64,000 nucleotides of DNA from Gimesia benthica (lineage in GTDB: Bacteria; Planctomycetota; Planctomycetia; Planctomycetales; Planctomycetaceae), in assembly GCF_009720525.1 (NCBI RefSeq), contig NZ_CP043930.1:2577501-2641500 (forward strand), read 5' to 3'. The position numbers and the translations under genes are program-made. This document shows, in pieces, positions 46,215-55,408 of this stretch; positions within the stretch are counted from its first letter, which is position 1; every line of letters begins with the position of its first letter. The notes below the pieces were generated by a model. The model had not been told where the DNA came from, did no database searches, and saw nothing but the letters and a program-made list of their open reading frames with translations.

Positions 46215-46445
46215 TCGTCTTCTATTTGATGTGAGAAATCAATTGGCTTAAGGATGCGTCTGAAGTGCATTCTAATCGAAATCACCTCAAACAAAAAACC
46301 CTGTGGTTTCACGAGCTTTTCCATTGATTCTGGTAATCTGTGTCTGGTATGCTCAAAACACTCTCCTTTTTAAAGATCCTTAAATATCACAGGATTTTTC
46401 CTTCCTGCCTAACTGAATAACAGCTGAATTCAAGGAATCAACGCT

Positions 46446-47126
46446 ATGCTTCTGACTGCCCGTAAAATCTTTACCCTCTCTCTGCTGACCATCGCCGGTC
46501 TGATGGTTTCCGTGACTGCACCTCTGAGCGCTGAAGAACACTGCGAAAGCGATTTCGTCAGCATCTTCAATGGTAAGAATCTGGATGGCTGGCAAGGTGC
46601 GACCGACGGGTACTTCGTCAAAGATGGCATGCTGATCAGCAAGAAAGAAAGTGGCGGAAATCTCTTCACCGATAAAGAATACTCCAACTTCGTGCTGCGT
46701 TTTGACTTCAAACTCGACGCCGGTGCCAACAACGGGATCGGTTTCCACGTTCCTCTGAAACCGAAAACCAGCCCTGCTTATGCCGGTAAAGAACTTCAGA
46801 TCCTGGATAACACCGCTGAAAAATATGCCAAGCTGCAGGACTATCAGTACCACGGTTCGCTCTACGGAACAGCTGCTGCCAAGCGTGGCTATTTGAATCC
46901 TGTAGGAGAATGGAACACCCAGGAAGTTCTCGTGAATGGCAACCATGTCAAAGTGACCCTCAACGGCACTGTTATTCTGGACTACGACATGGGAGACGCC
47001 AAGAAGAATGGCACGATCGATCACAAAGATCACCCCGGTCTCAAACGGGACAAAGGCTATATCTGTCTGTGCGGCCATGGCGCCGAAATCGAGTTCAAAG
47101 ATTTCCGTATCAAAGAACTGAAATAG
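46446..47126 (+). CDS. Secreted DUF1080 (3-keto-disaccharide hydrolase fold) protein
   Basis: A 226-aa exported protein with a signal peptide ending LSAEE. The DUF1080 domain (LamG-like jelly roll) fills the rest: FVSIFNGKNLDGWQG, GMLISKKESGGNLFTDKEYSNFVLRFDFKL, NNGIGFHVPL, KELQILDN, and EIEFKDFRIKEL at the end. Members of this family cleave 3-keto-glycosides made by exported Gfo/Idh-type dehydrogenases. The adjacent gene encodes exactly such a TAT-exported oxidoreductase, 54 bp downstream, so the pair probably acts in sequence on a glycoside outside the cytoplasm. AAGGA stands eight bases before the ATG. Confidence 0.93.
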   Translation: MLLTARKIFTLSLLTIAGLMVSVTAPLSAEEHCESDFVSIFNGKNLDGWQGATDGYFVKDGMLISKKESGGNLFTDKEYSNFVLRFDFKLDAGANNGIGFHVPLKPKTSPAYAGKELQILDNTAEKYAKLQDYQYHGSLYGTAAAKRGYLNPVGEWNTQEVLVNGNHVKVTLNGTVILDYDMGDAKKNGTIDHKDHPGLKRDKGYICLCGHGAEIEFKDFRIKELK

Positions 47127-47180
47127 TCGCTCTCCAGACGGAATCAGATCCTTCACACAACGACAACAGGAAAAGTACGT

Positions 47181-48467
47181 ATGAGCTCTGAACAGCAACC
47201 GGCTTCCAGCGAAGTCACGCGCAGAAGTTTCCTCCGCACCGGCGGTGCCGCAGCCGCCGGTCTGGCCTGGACCGCAAAAAGTTATGCCAGCATCCTGGGC
47301 GCCAACGATCGAATTCGCATCGGCTTTCTCGGTGCGGGTGGCATGGCCAACGCCCACATGAATACGTTCAACGCGATCAAAGATAAGAATAATCTCGAAG
47401 CGATCGCCGTTGCCGACTGCTGGCAGACCCGCGCAGAAGAAGGCAAAACCAAAACCGGCGCACAACACGCATTCGGTGACTACCAGAAAGTGCTCGAGAT
47501 CAAGGACATCGACTATGTCACGATCGCAACGCCGGAACACTGGCACTCCCAGATGACCATTGATGCCCTCGACGCCGGCAAAGCCGTCTACTGTGAAAAA
47601 CCGATGACGCACAGCATCCCCGAAGCTCAGGCTGTCATCAAAAAGCAGAAAGAGACGAAGCTGCCGATTCAGGTTGGTGTGCAGGGCATGTCTGACGATT
47701 CTTACTCTTCCGCGGCTAAGGCCATCGAAGAGGGAGTACTCGGTCAGGTGGTGCAGGCCCAGATCGAATACGTGCGTCGTTACGGCGAACAGGGTCCCTG
47801 GCGTCGTCCCGGTCTGAAAGACAATGAACCCAAACCGGCCGATCTTGACTGGAACGCCTGGCTCGGTAAAGCACCGAAGATCGACTGGAACCCGCACCAC
47901 TACTTCGAGTGGCGGAACTATGGACAGTATTCGGGCGGGATCTGCACCGACCTGTTCATTCACCGTATCACCCGCATCATGAAGGCCTGTAACCTTCTCT
48001 ATCCACGACGTGTCGTTGGGATGGGCGGAATCTGGCAGTGGAATGATGGTCGCAACCTGCCGGACAACTTCGAGATGATCTGCGAGTACCCGCGGGGCAT
48101 GACCGTTTACGTGCTGGGTACCATGAGTAACCGGGTGGGCATCGATCACCTGATCCGTGGTTATCGCGGCACGCTCTACTTCACCCGTGAAGGCTGGGTT
48201 GCCAAAGACAAAGACGGCAAAGTGCTTGCGGAACACAAAAAGTCGGGTGCAGAAGATACGAAGCTGCATCATACAAACCTGCAAAATCATCTGCGGAATG
48301 GCGAACCACTCAACTGCCCGACTGAACTCGGACTGGCTGGTGTTGTCGCCGTCAACATGGCCAACGAATCATGGCGGTCCGGACAGATGATGGGCTGGGA
48401 TACCGAAAACGAGAAGATGGCTCCTGCCAATACTCTGGAACTCAGCCACTTCCCGGAAACCACCTGA
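47181..48467 (+). CDS. TAT-exported Gfo/Idh/MocA family oxidoreductase
   Basis: A 428-aa NAD(P)-dependent sugar dehydrogenase. The twin-arginine signal is TRRSFLRTGGAAAAGLAW (RRSFLR at 14-19), so it is exported folded with its cofactor. The Rossmann motif is RIGFLGAGGMANAH (about 47-60), and YVTIATPEHWHSQMTIDAL and VYCEKPMTHS (catalytic Lys of EKP) follow. The C-terminal alpha/beta domain has GICTDLFIHRITRIM, where the metal or substrate His lies. This is the planctomycete-expanded type that often pairs with DUF1080 proteins. It is the second gene of a two-gene operon ended by a strong terminator. Substrate unknown. Confidence 0.94.
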   Translation: MSSEQQPASSEVTRRSFLRTGGAAAAGLAWTAKSYASILGANDRIRIGFLGAGGMANAHMNTFNAIKDKNNLEAIAVADCWQTRAEEGKTKTGAQHAFGDYQKVLEIKDIDYVTIATPEHWHSQMTIDALDAGKAVYCEKPMTHSIPEAQAVIKKQKETKLPIQVGVQGMSDDSYSSAAKAIEEGVLGQVVQAQIEYVRRYGEQGPWRRPGLKDNEPKPADLDWNAWLGKAPKIDWNPHHYFEWRNYGQYSGGICTDLFIHRITRIMKACNLLYPRRVVGMGGIWQWNDGRNLPDNFEMICEYPRGMTVYVLGTMSNRVGIDHLIRGYRGTLYFTREGWVAKDKDGKVLAEHKKSGAEDTKLHHTNLQNHLRNGEPLNCPTELGLAGVVAVNMANESWRSGQMMGWDTENEKMAPANTLELSHFPETT

Positions 48468-48497
48468 TCGCTAACCCAGCGACACTGGATTTCACCC

Positions 48498-48522
48498 ACG
48501 CCCTGGCAACAGGGCGTTTTTT
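48498..48522 (+). terminator. Intrinsic terminator of the DUF1080-Gfo/Idh operon
   Basis: A perfect 8-bp stem (ACGCCCTG 48498-48505, CAGGGCGT 48510-48517), GCAA tetraloop of the stable GNRA type, then six T. Confidence 0.94.
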
Positions 48523-48713
48523 ATTTGCTGAATGCCGCATCACCATTTTTAAAACGCATCGCATTCTACGCGAAGGCACCAGCGGCTCAAGCTGAAGTTG
48601 TTGCACTGTTCAGTTAGAAAACAGGGTAAAGATCCGGTACTCAGCACGAATTTATTGGGAGTTGAAACGACAATTCATTAAAATCAAGGGAGTTCTATTG
48701 AAAGCAGATCGGC

Positions 48714-49196
48714 ATGTTTCGCTTCAAAACCATGATCTCTCTCTGCATTCTTCTCGGCACCGGACTGGGCTGTTTTCATGCGCACGAGTACTGGATTGCG
48801 CATGTCCGTTACTGGGAATTTTCAAAGGTCATCAGCGGCAGTGAGAACACCATCTGCTTCTGGATGATTTTCGGCAGCGCGCTGTCCGCCGCCCTGATTG
48901 CCAGTTGGAAAGAGCGTACCTCCCTCTGGCTGGCACTTTCTGGAATTACAGTCGGATGGATGTTCGCAGCATGTACCGGTCCGATGTTTCGATTCAAAAA
49001 AGGAGAATACCTGGACCTGCTCCCAGCCGATATTGTCTGGGAACAATTGAGTCGACAGGCCCTGGGAATGCTCCTCGGTGCGTTCCTCTTCCTCTACTGG
49101 CCTGAAATTGGTCGATTCCTGAATTCCCTGAATGGAAAACATTCCGACGCGCTTACAGCGCCCCGCTCCCCGTCAGAATCACACGGATCGTCTTGA
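48714..49196 (+). CDS. Small integral membrane protein of unknown function
   Basis: A 160-aa protein with about four hydrophobic segments: residues 7-22 (ISLCILLGTGLGCFHA), 45-60 (ICFWMIFGSALSAALI), 70-88 (LWLALSGITVGWMFAACTG) and 115-130 (ALGMLLGAFLFLYW). The C-terminus is polar and Ser-rich. No family recognised. The last 44 bases overlap the convergent sugar transferase gene. The start is uncertain since no good ribosome-binding site is seen, but the hydrophobic pattern, Trp content and codon use look like a real gene. Confidence 0.6.
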   Translation: MFRFKTMISLCILLGTGLGCFHAHEYWIAHVRYWEFSKVISGSENTICFWMIFGSALSAALIASWKERTSLWLALSGITVGWMFAACTGPMFRFKKGEYLDLLPADIVWEQLSRQALGMLLGAFLFLYWPEIGRFLNSLNGKHSDALTAPRSPSESHGSS

Positions 49197-50025
49197 AGAG
49201 GATCTTAATGTCATTCCAGATGCAGCAGTTCTGTAGATACATCAGGTCCAGAGAGACCTTTCTGCGGAAGCTCTCCACGTTGTTGTCGTAGCCGTTGACG
49301 ATCTGAGCAACTCCGGTCAACCCGGGCTTCAGCCCCAGCCGATCGATGTAGCCTGGAATTTCTTTGTTTAAGCCTTCGATGAACTCTGGCCGTTCCGGCC
49401 GTGGCCCCACCAGTGACATCTCGCCTTTGAGTACGTTCCAGAGTTGCGGCAGTTCATCGAGTCGCGTCTTTCGCATGAAGCGTCCCAGCTTCGTCACGCG
49501 TGGATCTCCTTTAACAGCGAACTGTGCGCCGTTCTTTTCTGCATCCACACTCATCGTACGGAACTTGTACAACGTGAACGGCATTCCGTAACCGCGCTCA
49601 TCGCGACGGTCATTGCCGGCAACACGACGATCCCGGGACAGGTTCAGATCTGCCAGATCAACCTGTTCCTGACGTCGATCGTTTCGATTTTTCTTCCGGT
49701 AATTCAGACCAACGCGAGTCTGTTTGAAGATGGCGGGGCCGGGTGACGAGAGCTTGACCAGTACGATCAGCGTGAGCAGTAACGGCGACAGGATCACCAG
49801 CATCGTCGCTGATACGATGATATCCATCAACCGCTTGACCAGTCGGGTCCGCTCTGTGAGACACCGTACATCCACGCGCGGCTCTTCCAGATGCAGCCGG
49901 GTCAGCCATCCCGTGGAACGCCACAGTTCCACATCCAGATAGCCCTTCACCAGATCCGAAAGTTCTCCGGGTGGGATCGTACCTTTGACCGGAGTTTTTG
50001 ATTGATTTGCCAGCACTGAACTCAT
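49153..50025 (-). CDS. Polyprenyl-phosphate sugar-1-phosphate transferase (bacterial sugar transferase)
   Basis: A 290-aa monotopic enzyme that starts polysaccharide repeat units by moving a sugar-1-phosphate onto undecaprenyl phosphate. The membrane helix is at about 70-92 (DIIVSATMLVILSPLLLTLIVLVKL) and is followed by SPGPAIFKQTRVG. Conserved catalytic blocks are YKFRTMSVDAE, GRFMRKTRLDELPQLWNVLKGEMSLVGPRPE, and GLTGVAQIVNGYD. Between the two parts lies an insertion of about 35 residues very rich in Arg and Asp (KKNRNDRRQEQ, SRDRRVAGNDRRDERG), which may bind nucleic acid or phosphate or be a loop typical of the group. No other polysaccharide gene is adjacent. Confidence 0.92.
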   Translation of the reverse strand: MSSVLANQSKTPVKGTIPPGELSDLVKGYLDVELWRSTGWLTRLHLEEPRVDVRCLTERTRLVKRLMDIIVSATMLVILSPLLLTLIVLVKLSSPGPAIFKQTRVGLNYRKKNRNDRRQEQVDLADLNLSRDRRVAGNDRRDERGYGMPFTLYKFRTMSVDAEKNGAQFAVKGDPRVTKLGRFMRKTRLDELPQLWNVLKGEMSLVGPRPERPEFIEGLNKEIPGYIDRLGLKPGLTGVAQIVNGYDNNVESFRRKVSLDLMYLQNCCIWNDIKILFKTIRVILTGSGAL

Positions 50026-50334
50026 GGGGAAACGCTTTCTGCTACCGGGAGATTTTGAGCAGGCCGTGACTTGTTACCTCATAAGCAACTGGCTGGCTTT
50101 AACTTCCTGCCCGTGCTTTCGCCGTCGGCCCGTTCGCGAATAACTACGTTCACTTAAAAATTAGCTCCCGATTGTCCCCCATGTTTCCCGGGAAGCACAG
50201 AATTTACGAGTCCATCCCCTTTCGCTTTCAGCTTTGTCAGATCCTAATAAAAAAACGGTCACAGGAGAAATAATGATCATCTCTCCTGTGACCGTTGTAG
50301 CGATTTTTATGACTGTGGAATTGATCAGTTCCGT
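50026..50334. other. 309-bp intergenic region with the glucan phosphorylase terminator
   Basis: Contains the terminator at 50249-50296 and a short stretch that must hold the promoter of the sugar transferase gene. No gene seen. Confidence 0.5.
50249..50296 (-). terminator. Intrinsic terminator after alpha-glucan phosphorylase
   Basis: On the minus strand a perfect 15-bp stem (50282-50296 with 50254-50268) around a 13-nt loop is followed by seven T (A7 at 50249-50255 on the plus strand). Confidence 0.95.
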
Positions 50335-52488
50335 CTACAGAGAGGAATCTCCCTTGATCTGGCTGGACAGACCACCGGCGGCGGGCAGATACATTTTCTC
50401 TGCATAGTCCATCACCATCCGGTCCGCATTGAACCGCCAGCCCAGTGTCCGGATCGCCCGTTTCATGCGGTGAATCCAGCCTAAAGGCAGGTCATCGTAG
50501 TTTCGATCGTAGTACAACGGAATGACTTCATCACGCAGCACCCGCATCAGGTTCACACCATCGCGGTCATCCTGAATCTCCTGATTGACGTGTGTCCGAC
50601 CTTCGCCGATCGCAAAACCGTTGCTGCCATCGAAGGCTTCCGCCCACCAGCCATCCAGGATGGAACAGTTTAAGCCACCGTTCAACACCACCTTCTGACC
50701 ACTGGTACCCGATGCTTCCAGAGGACGCCGCGGGTTATTCAACCAGACGTCAACACCCTGTACCAGGTGACGTCCCAGGTTGATGTCATAATCTTCCAGC
50801 AGCACGATCTTCCCACGGAACGGCGGTTCCTGGGTCAGCTTGAAGATCCGCTGAATAATCTGCTTACCCCGCTCATCAGCCGGGTGTGCTTTACCGGCAA
50901 AGATGAACTGCACGGGCCGCTCGGAATCTTCGATGATCTTCAGGAAGTTTTCCATGTCCTTCATCACCAGGTCCGCACGTTTATAAGGCGCGAACCGACG
51001 GGCAAAACCGATCAGCAGCGCGTCCGGGTTCAGTGCATTTCGCAGATGGCCAACTTCTTCTTCCGAAGTCCCACGCCGCCGTGCCTGGATTTCCAGCTGA
51101 TCGCGGGCGTAAATGATCAGACGATTTTTCAACGCCTGATGTGTCTCCCACAAATCCCCGGGGGTAATCTCTTCAATACCCGCCCAGACGCTGGCTTCAC
51201 CGGTTCGATAGTACCACTTGGTCGGCAAGACACGGTCGTAAATCACACGCATGGGAGCTGCCAGCCAGGTCGGCATGTGCACCCCGTTGGTGATATGTCC
51301 GATGGGAATTTCTTCTTCACTCCGCCACGGCCAGAGTGATGCCCACATCCGGCGGCTCACAACTCCGTGCAGGTTCGAAACCGCATTCGCCAGTCGGCTT
51401 AGCTTGAATGCGAGCACGGTCATACAGAAGGTCTCACCTTCATTCTGTGGATCGACGCGTCCCAGTCCCATCAACGCATGATGGTCGAGACCTAGCTGAT
51501 CTCCCAGCGGTCCCACATGTTCTTCCACCAGGCCTGCATCAAACCGGTCGTGTCCGGCTGGTACGGGGGTATGTGTGGTGAAGACACAAGATGCCGCCAC
51601 ATCACGCAGAGCGTCGTCGAACGAGAAACCATCTTCGTGCATCCGACCACGGATCCGCTCCAGCGGTGCAAAAGCGGAGTGACCTTCATTCATGTGAATC
51701 ACACTCGGACTGATTCCAATCGCCGCCAGGGCCCGCACACCGCCGATGCCCAGCATGATTTCCTGACGGATACGCGTCCGCTGATCGCCGCCATACAGAC
51801 GCGCGGTCAGGTTTCGATCTTCTTCACTGTTTTCCGGCACATCGGTATCGAGCAGGTACAGCTTGATACGACCGACGTCAATTCGCCAGACCTTCGCAAA
51901 AATCTCACCCGAACGGGTCGCCACGGAAATCATCACCGGTTTACCATCAGGAGTGTAAGCGGGAGAGATCGGCAGATTTTTGGTCTTGGCTTCCGTGTAC
52001 GATTCCTGCTGCCAGCCCTCTTTGTCGATGTGCTGTGAAAAATAACCTTCGCCGTAGAACAAACCGACGGCAACCAGGGGAAGTCCCAGGTCAGAGCAGC
52101 TTTTCAGATGGTCACCCGCGAGCACCCCCAGACCGCCGGAATAGATATGCAGCGATTCATGTATCCCGAATTCCGCGGAAAAATAAGCCGCACAGCGGTG
52201 CCCCAGAATGGTCGCGTTGGTCGACCCCCAGGTCTCCGAACGCTCCATATACTCCCGCCAGCGACGATAAGCCACGTTCACGCGGGAGTGCAGACTCAGG
52301 CTGCTCAGTTTCTTTTCCAGTTGTTCAGGGCTGTATTCTTCCAGCAGCAGCACCGGATTATGGTTTAAATCCGCCCATCGATCCGGGTCAATCAGATGAA
52401 AAATCTGAGTAACGTCAGGCTGCCAACTCCACCACAGGTTACCGGCCAGGTCACATAGCTTCTCATACACAGTTTTCTTGCTTGGCAT
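50335..52488 (-). CDS. Alpha-glucan phosphorylase (GT35, short/archaeal-type)
   Basis: A 717-aa enzyme that splits glucose-1-phosphate from glycogen or maltodextrin. Family features are [12 protein letters not shown] at the N-terminus, [70 protein letters not shown], and the pyridoxal-phosphate region [25 protein letters not shown] with its Lys. [13 protein letters not shown] binds the phosphate. The size is that of the short form lacking the regulatory domain (TIGR02094-like). A TTG at 52503 is in frame, but the ATG at 52488 fits the domain start. It is a single gene with its own terminator; no other glycogen gene is near. Confidence 0.94.
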   Translation of the reverse strand: MPSKKTVYEKLCDLAGNLWWSWQPDVTQIFHLIDPDRWADLNHNPVLLLEEYSPEQLEKKLSSLSLHSRVNVAYRRWREYMERSETWGSTNATILGHRCAAYFSAEFGIHESLHIYSGGLGVLAGDHLKSCSDLGLPLVAVGLFYGEGYFSQHIDKEGWQQESYTEAKTKNLPISPAYTPDGKPVMISVATRSGEIFAKVWRIDVGRIKLYLLDTDVPENSEEDRNLTARLYGGDQRTRIRQEIMLGIGGVRALAAIGISPSVIHMNEGHSAFAPLERIRGRMHEDGFSFDDALRDVAASCVFTTHTPVPAGHDRFDAGLVEEHVGPLGDQLGLDHHALMGLGRVDPQNEGETFCMTVLAFKLSRLANAVSNLHGVVSRRMWASLWPWRSEEEIPIGHITNGVHMPTWLAAPMRVIYDRVLPTKWYYRTGEASVWAGIEEITPGDLWETHQALKNRLIIYARDQLEIQARRRGTSEEEVGHLRNALNPDALLIGFARRFAPYKRADLVMKDMENFLKIIEDSERPVQFIFAGKAHPADERGKQIIQRIFKLTQEPPFRGKIVLLEDYDINLGRHLVQGVDVWLNNPRRPLEASGTSGQKVVLNGGLNCSILDGWWAEAFDGSNGFAIGEGRTHVNQEIQDDRDGVNLMRVLRDEVIPLYYDRNYDDLPLGWIHRMKRAIRTLGWRFNADRMVMDYAEKMYLPAAGGLSSQIKGDSSL

Positions 52489-52881
52489 TGAAGATCCATC
52501 CAATCGATTTCGATTTATGCGAGTCCGTCATCCTCCAGAACGATCCCGGGACTGATTGACTGCTGCCCCCGGAGTCATCGCGTAACTGCGATCTCTGGAT
52601 TATGATAGAAAAAGTAGTCCGTTCAAAAAAGGTATTCAAAGTATAATGATCTCAACGTCGTCTGGGAGCCTTAACAACCAATCTTTCAACAGGTTAACGC
52701 GATCTGAAAATGAAGGACCTCAACCTGTCTCTCCCAGCCAACCCAGACTAACCCCTGCACCCCGATTTCCGGTTTGCTACAATGCTTTCAATATCAGCCC
52801 TGGATCATATTTCGATTCGCTTCAGGCTGATGAAAAGCGAACACATTGTAATCAGGTCCGCCGGATTTGAAAGATTTTAAT
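52489..52881. other. 393-bp intergenic region between divergent genes
   Basis: No gene, hairpin or repeat was recognised. Promoters of the two flanking genes must lie here but no good hexamer pair stands out. Confidence 0.45.
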
Positions 52882-53763
52882 ATGAATATTCAGCGCATCT
52901 CAGACCTGCCTTCCCTTCCCCAACGCACGACCGACTCGCATAAAGGAACCTTCGGCAAAGTTCTGATCATCGCCGGCAGTCCCGGCATGACTGGCGCCGC
53001 CTGTCTGTCCGGCATGGCTGCGCTGCGGGGCGGCTCGGGGCTGGTCTTCATCGCGACTCCTGTTTCGGTTCAATCCATTGTGGCCTCAGTCAATCCCTGC
53101 TACCTCACTATTCCGCTCAAGATGGACTCCGAAGATCAGCTCACTCCCGAGTCCCGCTCAAATCTGCTCGACCAGTTGTCCGGTTTCGACGCCGTCGCCA
53201 TCGGTCCCGGCTGTGGTCAACGTCCCTGGGTCCGCGATCTGACGCTGCACCTGTATGAGAAACTCACAGAACCATTAATTGTCGATGCCGACGGCTTGAA
53301 CTCACTCGCCGCAGCAGACTCACCTCTCCCCGATCCGGCCGGCCCCCGAATTCTGACGCCACACCCCGGCGAATTTTCGCGACTCACCAACGTCAGTATC
53401 AAAGAGATTACTGCTAACCGGGAAACTCATGCGCTGGAATTCGCCCGGCAGCGCAAGGTCATCCTACTCCTCAAAGGCGCAGGCACCATCATCACCGATG
53501 GCTCCCGCATCGCCGTTAATCCAACCGGTAACGCAGGCATGGCGACCGGAGGCACAGGCGATGTCCTCACCGGATTGACCACATCCCTTGCCGGTCAGGG
53601 ACTTCCCCCTTTTGACGCCGCCCAACTGGGAGCGTACCTGCACGGCCTCGCCGGTGACCTGGCTGCTGACGATCTGACGCAACCCGCCATGATCGCCGCT
53701 GACCTGATCGACTACCTCCCCGATGCCTGGCACGAAATCCTCGCCAATCAGACGAGTGAGTGA
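52882..53763 (+). CDS. nnrD: ADP-dependent NAD(P)H-hydrate dehydratase
   Basis: A 293-aa repair enzyme that converts damaged NAD(P)HX back to NAD(P)H. It is the YjeF C-terminal (ribokinase-like) domain alone, without the epimerase half. Motifs are KGTFGKVLIIAGSPGMTGAA (about 22-41), DAVAIGPGCG, LIVDADGLNSLA, RILTPHPGEFSRL, VILLLKGAGTIITDG and the signature NPTGNAGMATGGTGDVLTG with the catalytic Asp. A TTG 15 bases upstream (52867) is an alternative start. No nnrE is adjacent. Confidence 0.93.
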   Translation: MNIQRISDLPSLPQRTTDSHKGTFGKVLIIAGSPGMTGAACLSGMAALRGGSGLVFIATPVSVQSIVASVNPCYLTIPLKMDSEDQLTPESRSNLLDQLSGFDAVAIGPGCGQRPWVRDLTLHLYEKLTEPLIVDADGLNSLAAADSPLPDPAGPRILTPHPGEFSRLTNVSIKEITANRETHALEFARQRKVILLLKGAGTIITDGSRIAVNPTGNAGMATGGTGDVLTGLTTSLAGQGLPPFDAAQLGAYLHGLAGDLAADDLTQPAMIAADLIDYLPDAWHEILANQTSE

Positions 53764-53849
53764 GCGATTGCCGTCGGCCACCGCGCATCATACAGATCGC
53801 CACGCAACCGAAAAGCGAAACATCGGACACCAGTAAACACGCACCGGGC

Positions 53850-55064
53850 CTATTTTGTCTTCTGCGAGACTTCCTGTGCCACAGGCATCGGATACTGGGG
53901 CGAATTCGCGTCCGGCTTCCGTTTCAGCAGTTCCGATAACTGGAAGCTGAAATACTTCTGATTCGCAGCCGGCTGACCGTCGGTGCTGGCATTCGCGACC
54001 CACAGCTTCGTCGATTTCGGCTCAAACAAAACGTTGTGCAGGTTCGACTTCATCGCCACCGGACGGCTCATCAGCTCGATTGCAGACTCAGCGGTGAAAT
54101 TGCCATAGCCATTCTTCACCCGCTTCGAGAGTTCCTGGTAGCGGTCTCCCGCAGACAGCAGTGCCGCATCTTTGACGGGGTTCGGCAGCAGCGGATGAAA
54201 TTCGCCAGGTTGAATCACCTGCATCTTTTCCCAGCTGGTCGCCATCCCGACCGAGCGATTCGTTTTGCCGTCCGCGATCACGTAATAATATTCACACGTG
54301 CGATAGTTGTCTTTGAAGACCGCAATCGCTTCGTCCAGATCTTTAGCTGTCTCCAGAACTTCACGAACCAGAAACGCCATCGGTACTCCGGCCCAGTGCC
54401 CGAGTCCGCGGCCGCCCATCTCACCAATCGAAACTGACTTCATATTCATTCCGGTGACCGAACCGATGAATCCCGCATAGGTCACATTCACAAATGGAAT
54501 GCCTCCTTTCGGCTCTGCGACGACCAGCACCGCATGATCCTGCAGTCCCCAGTCACACGCATAGTCCAGCACACGACCGTGATACAGGGTGCCATCCTTC
54601 GTCGCAGTGTTCGCCAGTGAAAATCCGCTGCAGTGGAACATCTCCGGGATGAAGTTCGTCGCCCGTACATCCTCGTAAGCGATTTCCGCCCCCGCTGCCA
54701 GCCCCTGCATTTCGTCGACATACTTCTGAGGCGTATATGGTTTCTGGATCTGAATCACCGTTTCAATCGCCTGGCGGGGCTTAAGTTTCACCAGACCGAA
54801 ATCCACAAGCGTCGTATCCCCCTTCTCATTCAACAGGTTATACATGTTCTTGCGGATGTGCTCCTTCAGCAGAACTCCCTGCTGGTAACCCATTTCGTAA
54901 TGCGTCCCTTTGAGATGCAACACCAGGTAGCCATCCACTTTTTCCAGCCAGCCATCACCACAGCGGGCAATCGTCTGAGCCGCAGCGGGTCGTGCTGACA
55001 GACAGATCAGGGCCAGAAACAGAAGAAAACTGATACCTGTTAAATGGCGCGGATTACGAAGCAT
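53850..55064 (-). CDS. Exported C45-family Ntn hydrolase (acyl-CoA:6-APA acyltransferase-like)
   Basis: A 404-aa protein with a signal peptide (about 1-30, ARPAAAQ). The fold is that of the N-terminal-nucleophile hydrolases of peptidase family C45: GTHYEMGYQQGVLLKE, DEMQGLAAGAEIAYEDV, then the predicted self-cleavage site EMFHCSGFSLAN with Cys145, and DGTLYHGRVLDYACDWG. Cleavage before Cys145 would expose the nucleophile. Related enzymes act on penicillin-type amides, acylated amino acids or peptides; many exported bacterial versions are uncharacterised. The ATG at 55064 has AAAGGA seven bases upstream and is preferred to a GTG at 55088. Confidence 0.88.
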   Translation of the reverse strand: MLRNPRHLTGISFLLFLALICLSARPAAAQTIARCGDGWLEKVDGYLVLHLKGTHYEMGYQQGVLLKEHIRKNMYNLLNEKGDTTLVDFGLVKLKPRQAIETVIQIQKPYTPQKYVDEMQGLAAGAEIAYEDVRATNFIPEMFHCSGFSLANTATKDGTLYHGRVLDYACDWGLQDHAVLVVAEPKGGIPFVNVTYAGFIGSVTGMNMKSVSIGEMGGRGLGHWAGVPMAFLVREVLETAKDLDEAIAVFKDNYRTCEYYYVIADGKTNRSVGMATSWEKMQVIQPGEFHPLLPNPVKDAALLSAGDRYQELSKRVKNGYGNFTAESAIELMSRPVAMKSNLHNVLFEPKSTKLWVANASTDGQPAANQKYFSFQLSELLKRKPDANSPQYPMPVAQEVSQKTK

Positions 55065-55408
55065 GAGAAGATCCTTTGTTCTTGTCACAATGATCGGAAG
55101 TGGTTGATGAGAAGTGAATTCCGGTCTGCCTCATTATGCCAGAATCACTCAGTCTTACAAAATCTATTTTCTCAAACTCAATTAAAAAATGAACATAAAC
55201 TCAGTTTTCAGGCCTTGATCACAAATCAAAGCCCCTTGGACTTGCAAACGGCTACCGGAATGTGTGAAGATTAACCCACACAAAGCCCTGTAAGTTACCG
55301 TTGATACCTTACAGTTCAGGCTGGGGTTTCAAAAACTCCTCAGCAACAGCTGAGTCGCTGTCGGGCTTGATTTACGTCTCATCCTAAGCTCCCTTGTTAG
55401 CAATCCCT
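55065..55408. other. 344-bp intergenic region between divergent genes
   Basis: AT-rich sequence with two small inverted repeats near the right end: CTGTAAG...CTTACAG (55288-55314) and CTCAGC-AACA-GCTGAG (55339-55354). They lie in the presumed leader of the MMPL gene; no function assigned. Confidence 0.45.

Noticed and set aside
46380-48290. A 636-codon open frame antisense to the DUF1080 and Gfo/Idh genes
   Set aside because: It crosses two well-supported genes and their intergenic gap, has no family motifs and is explained by codon bias of the real genes.
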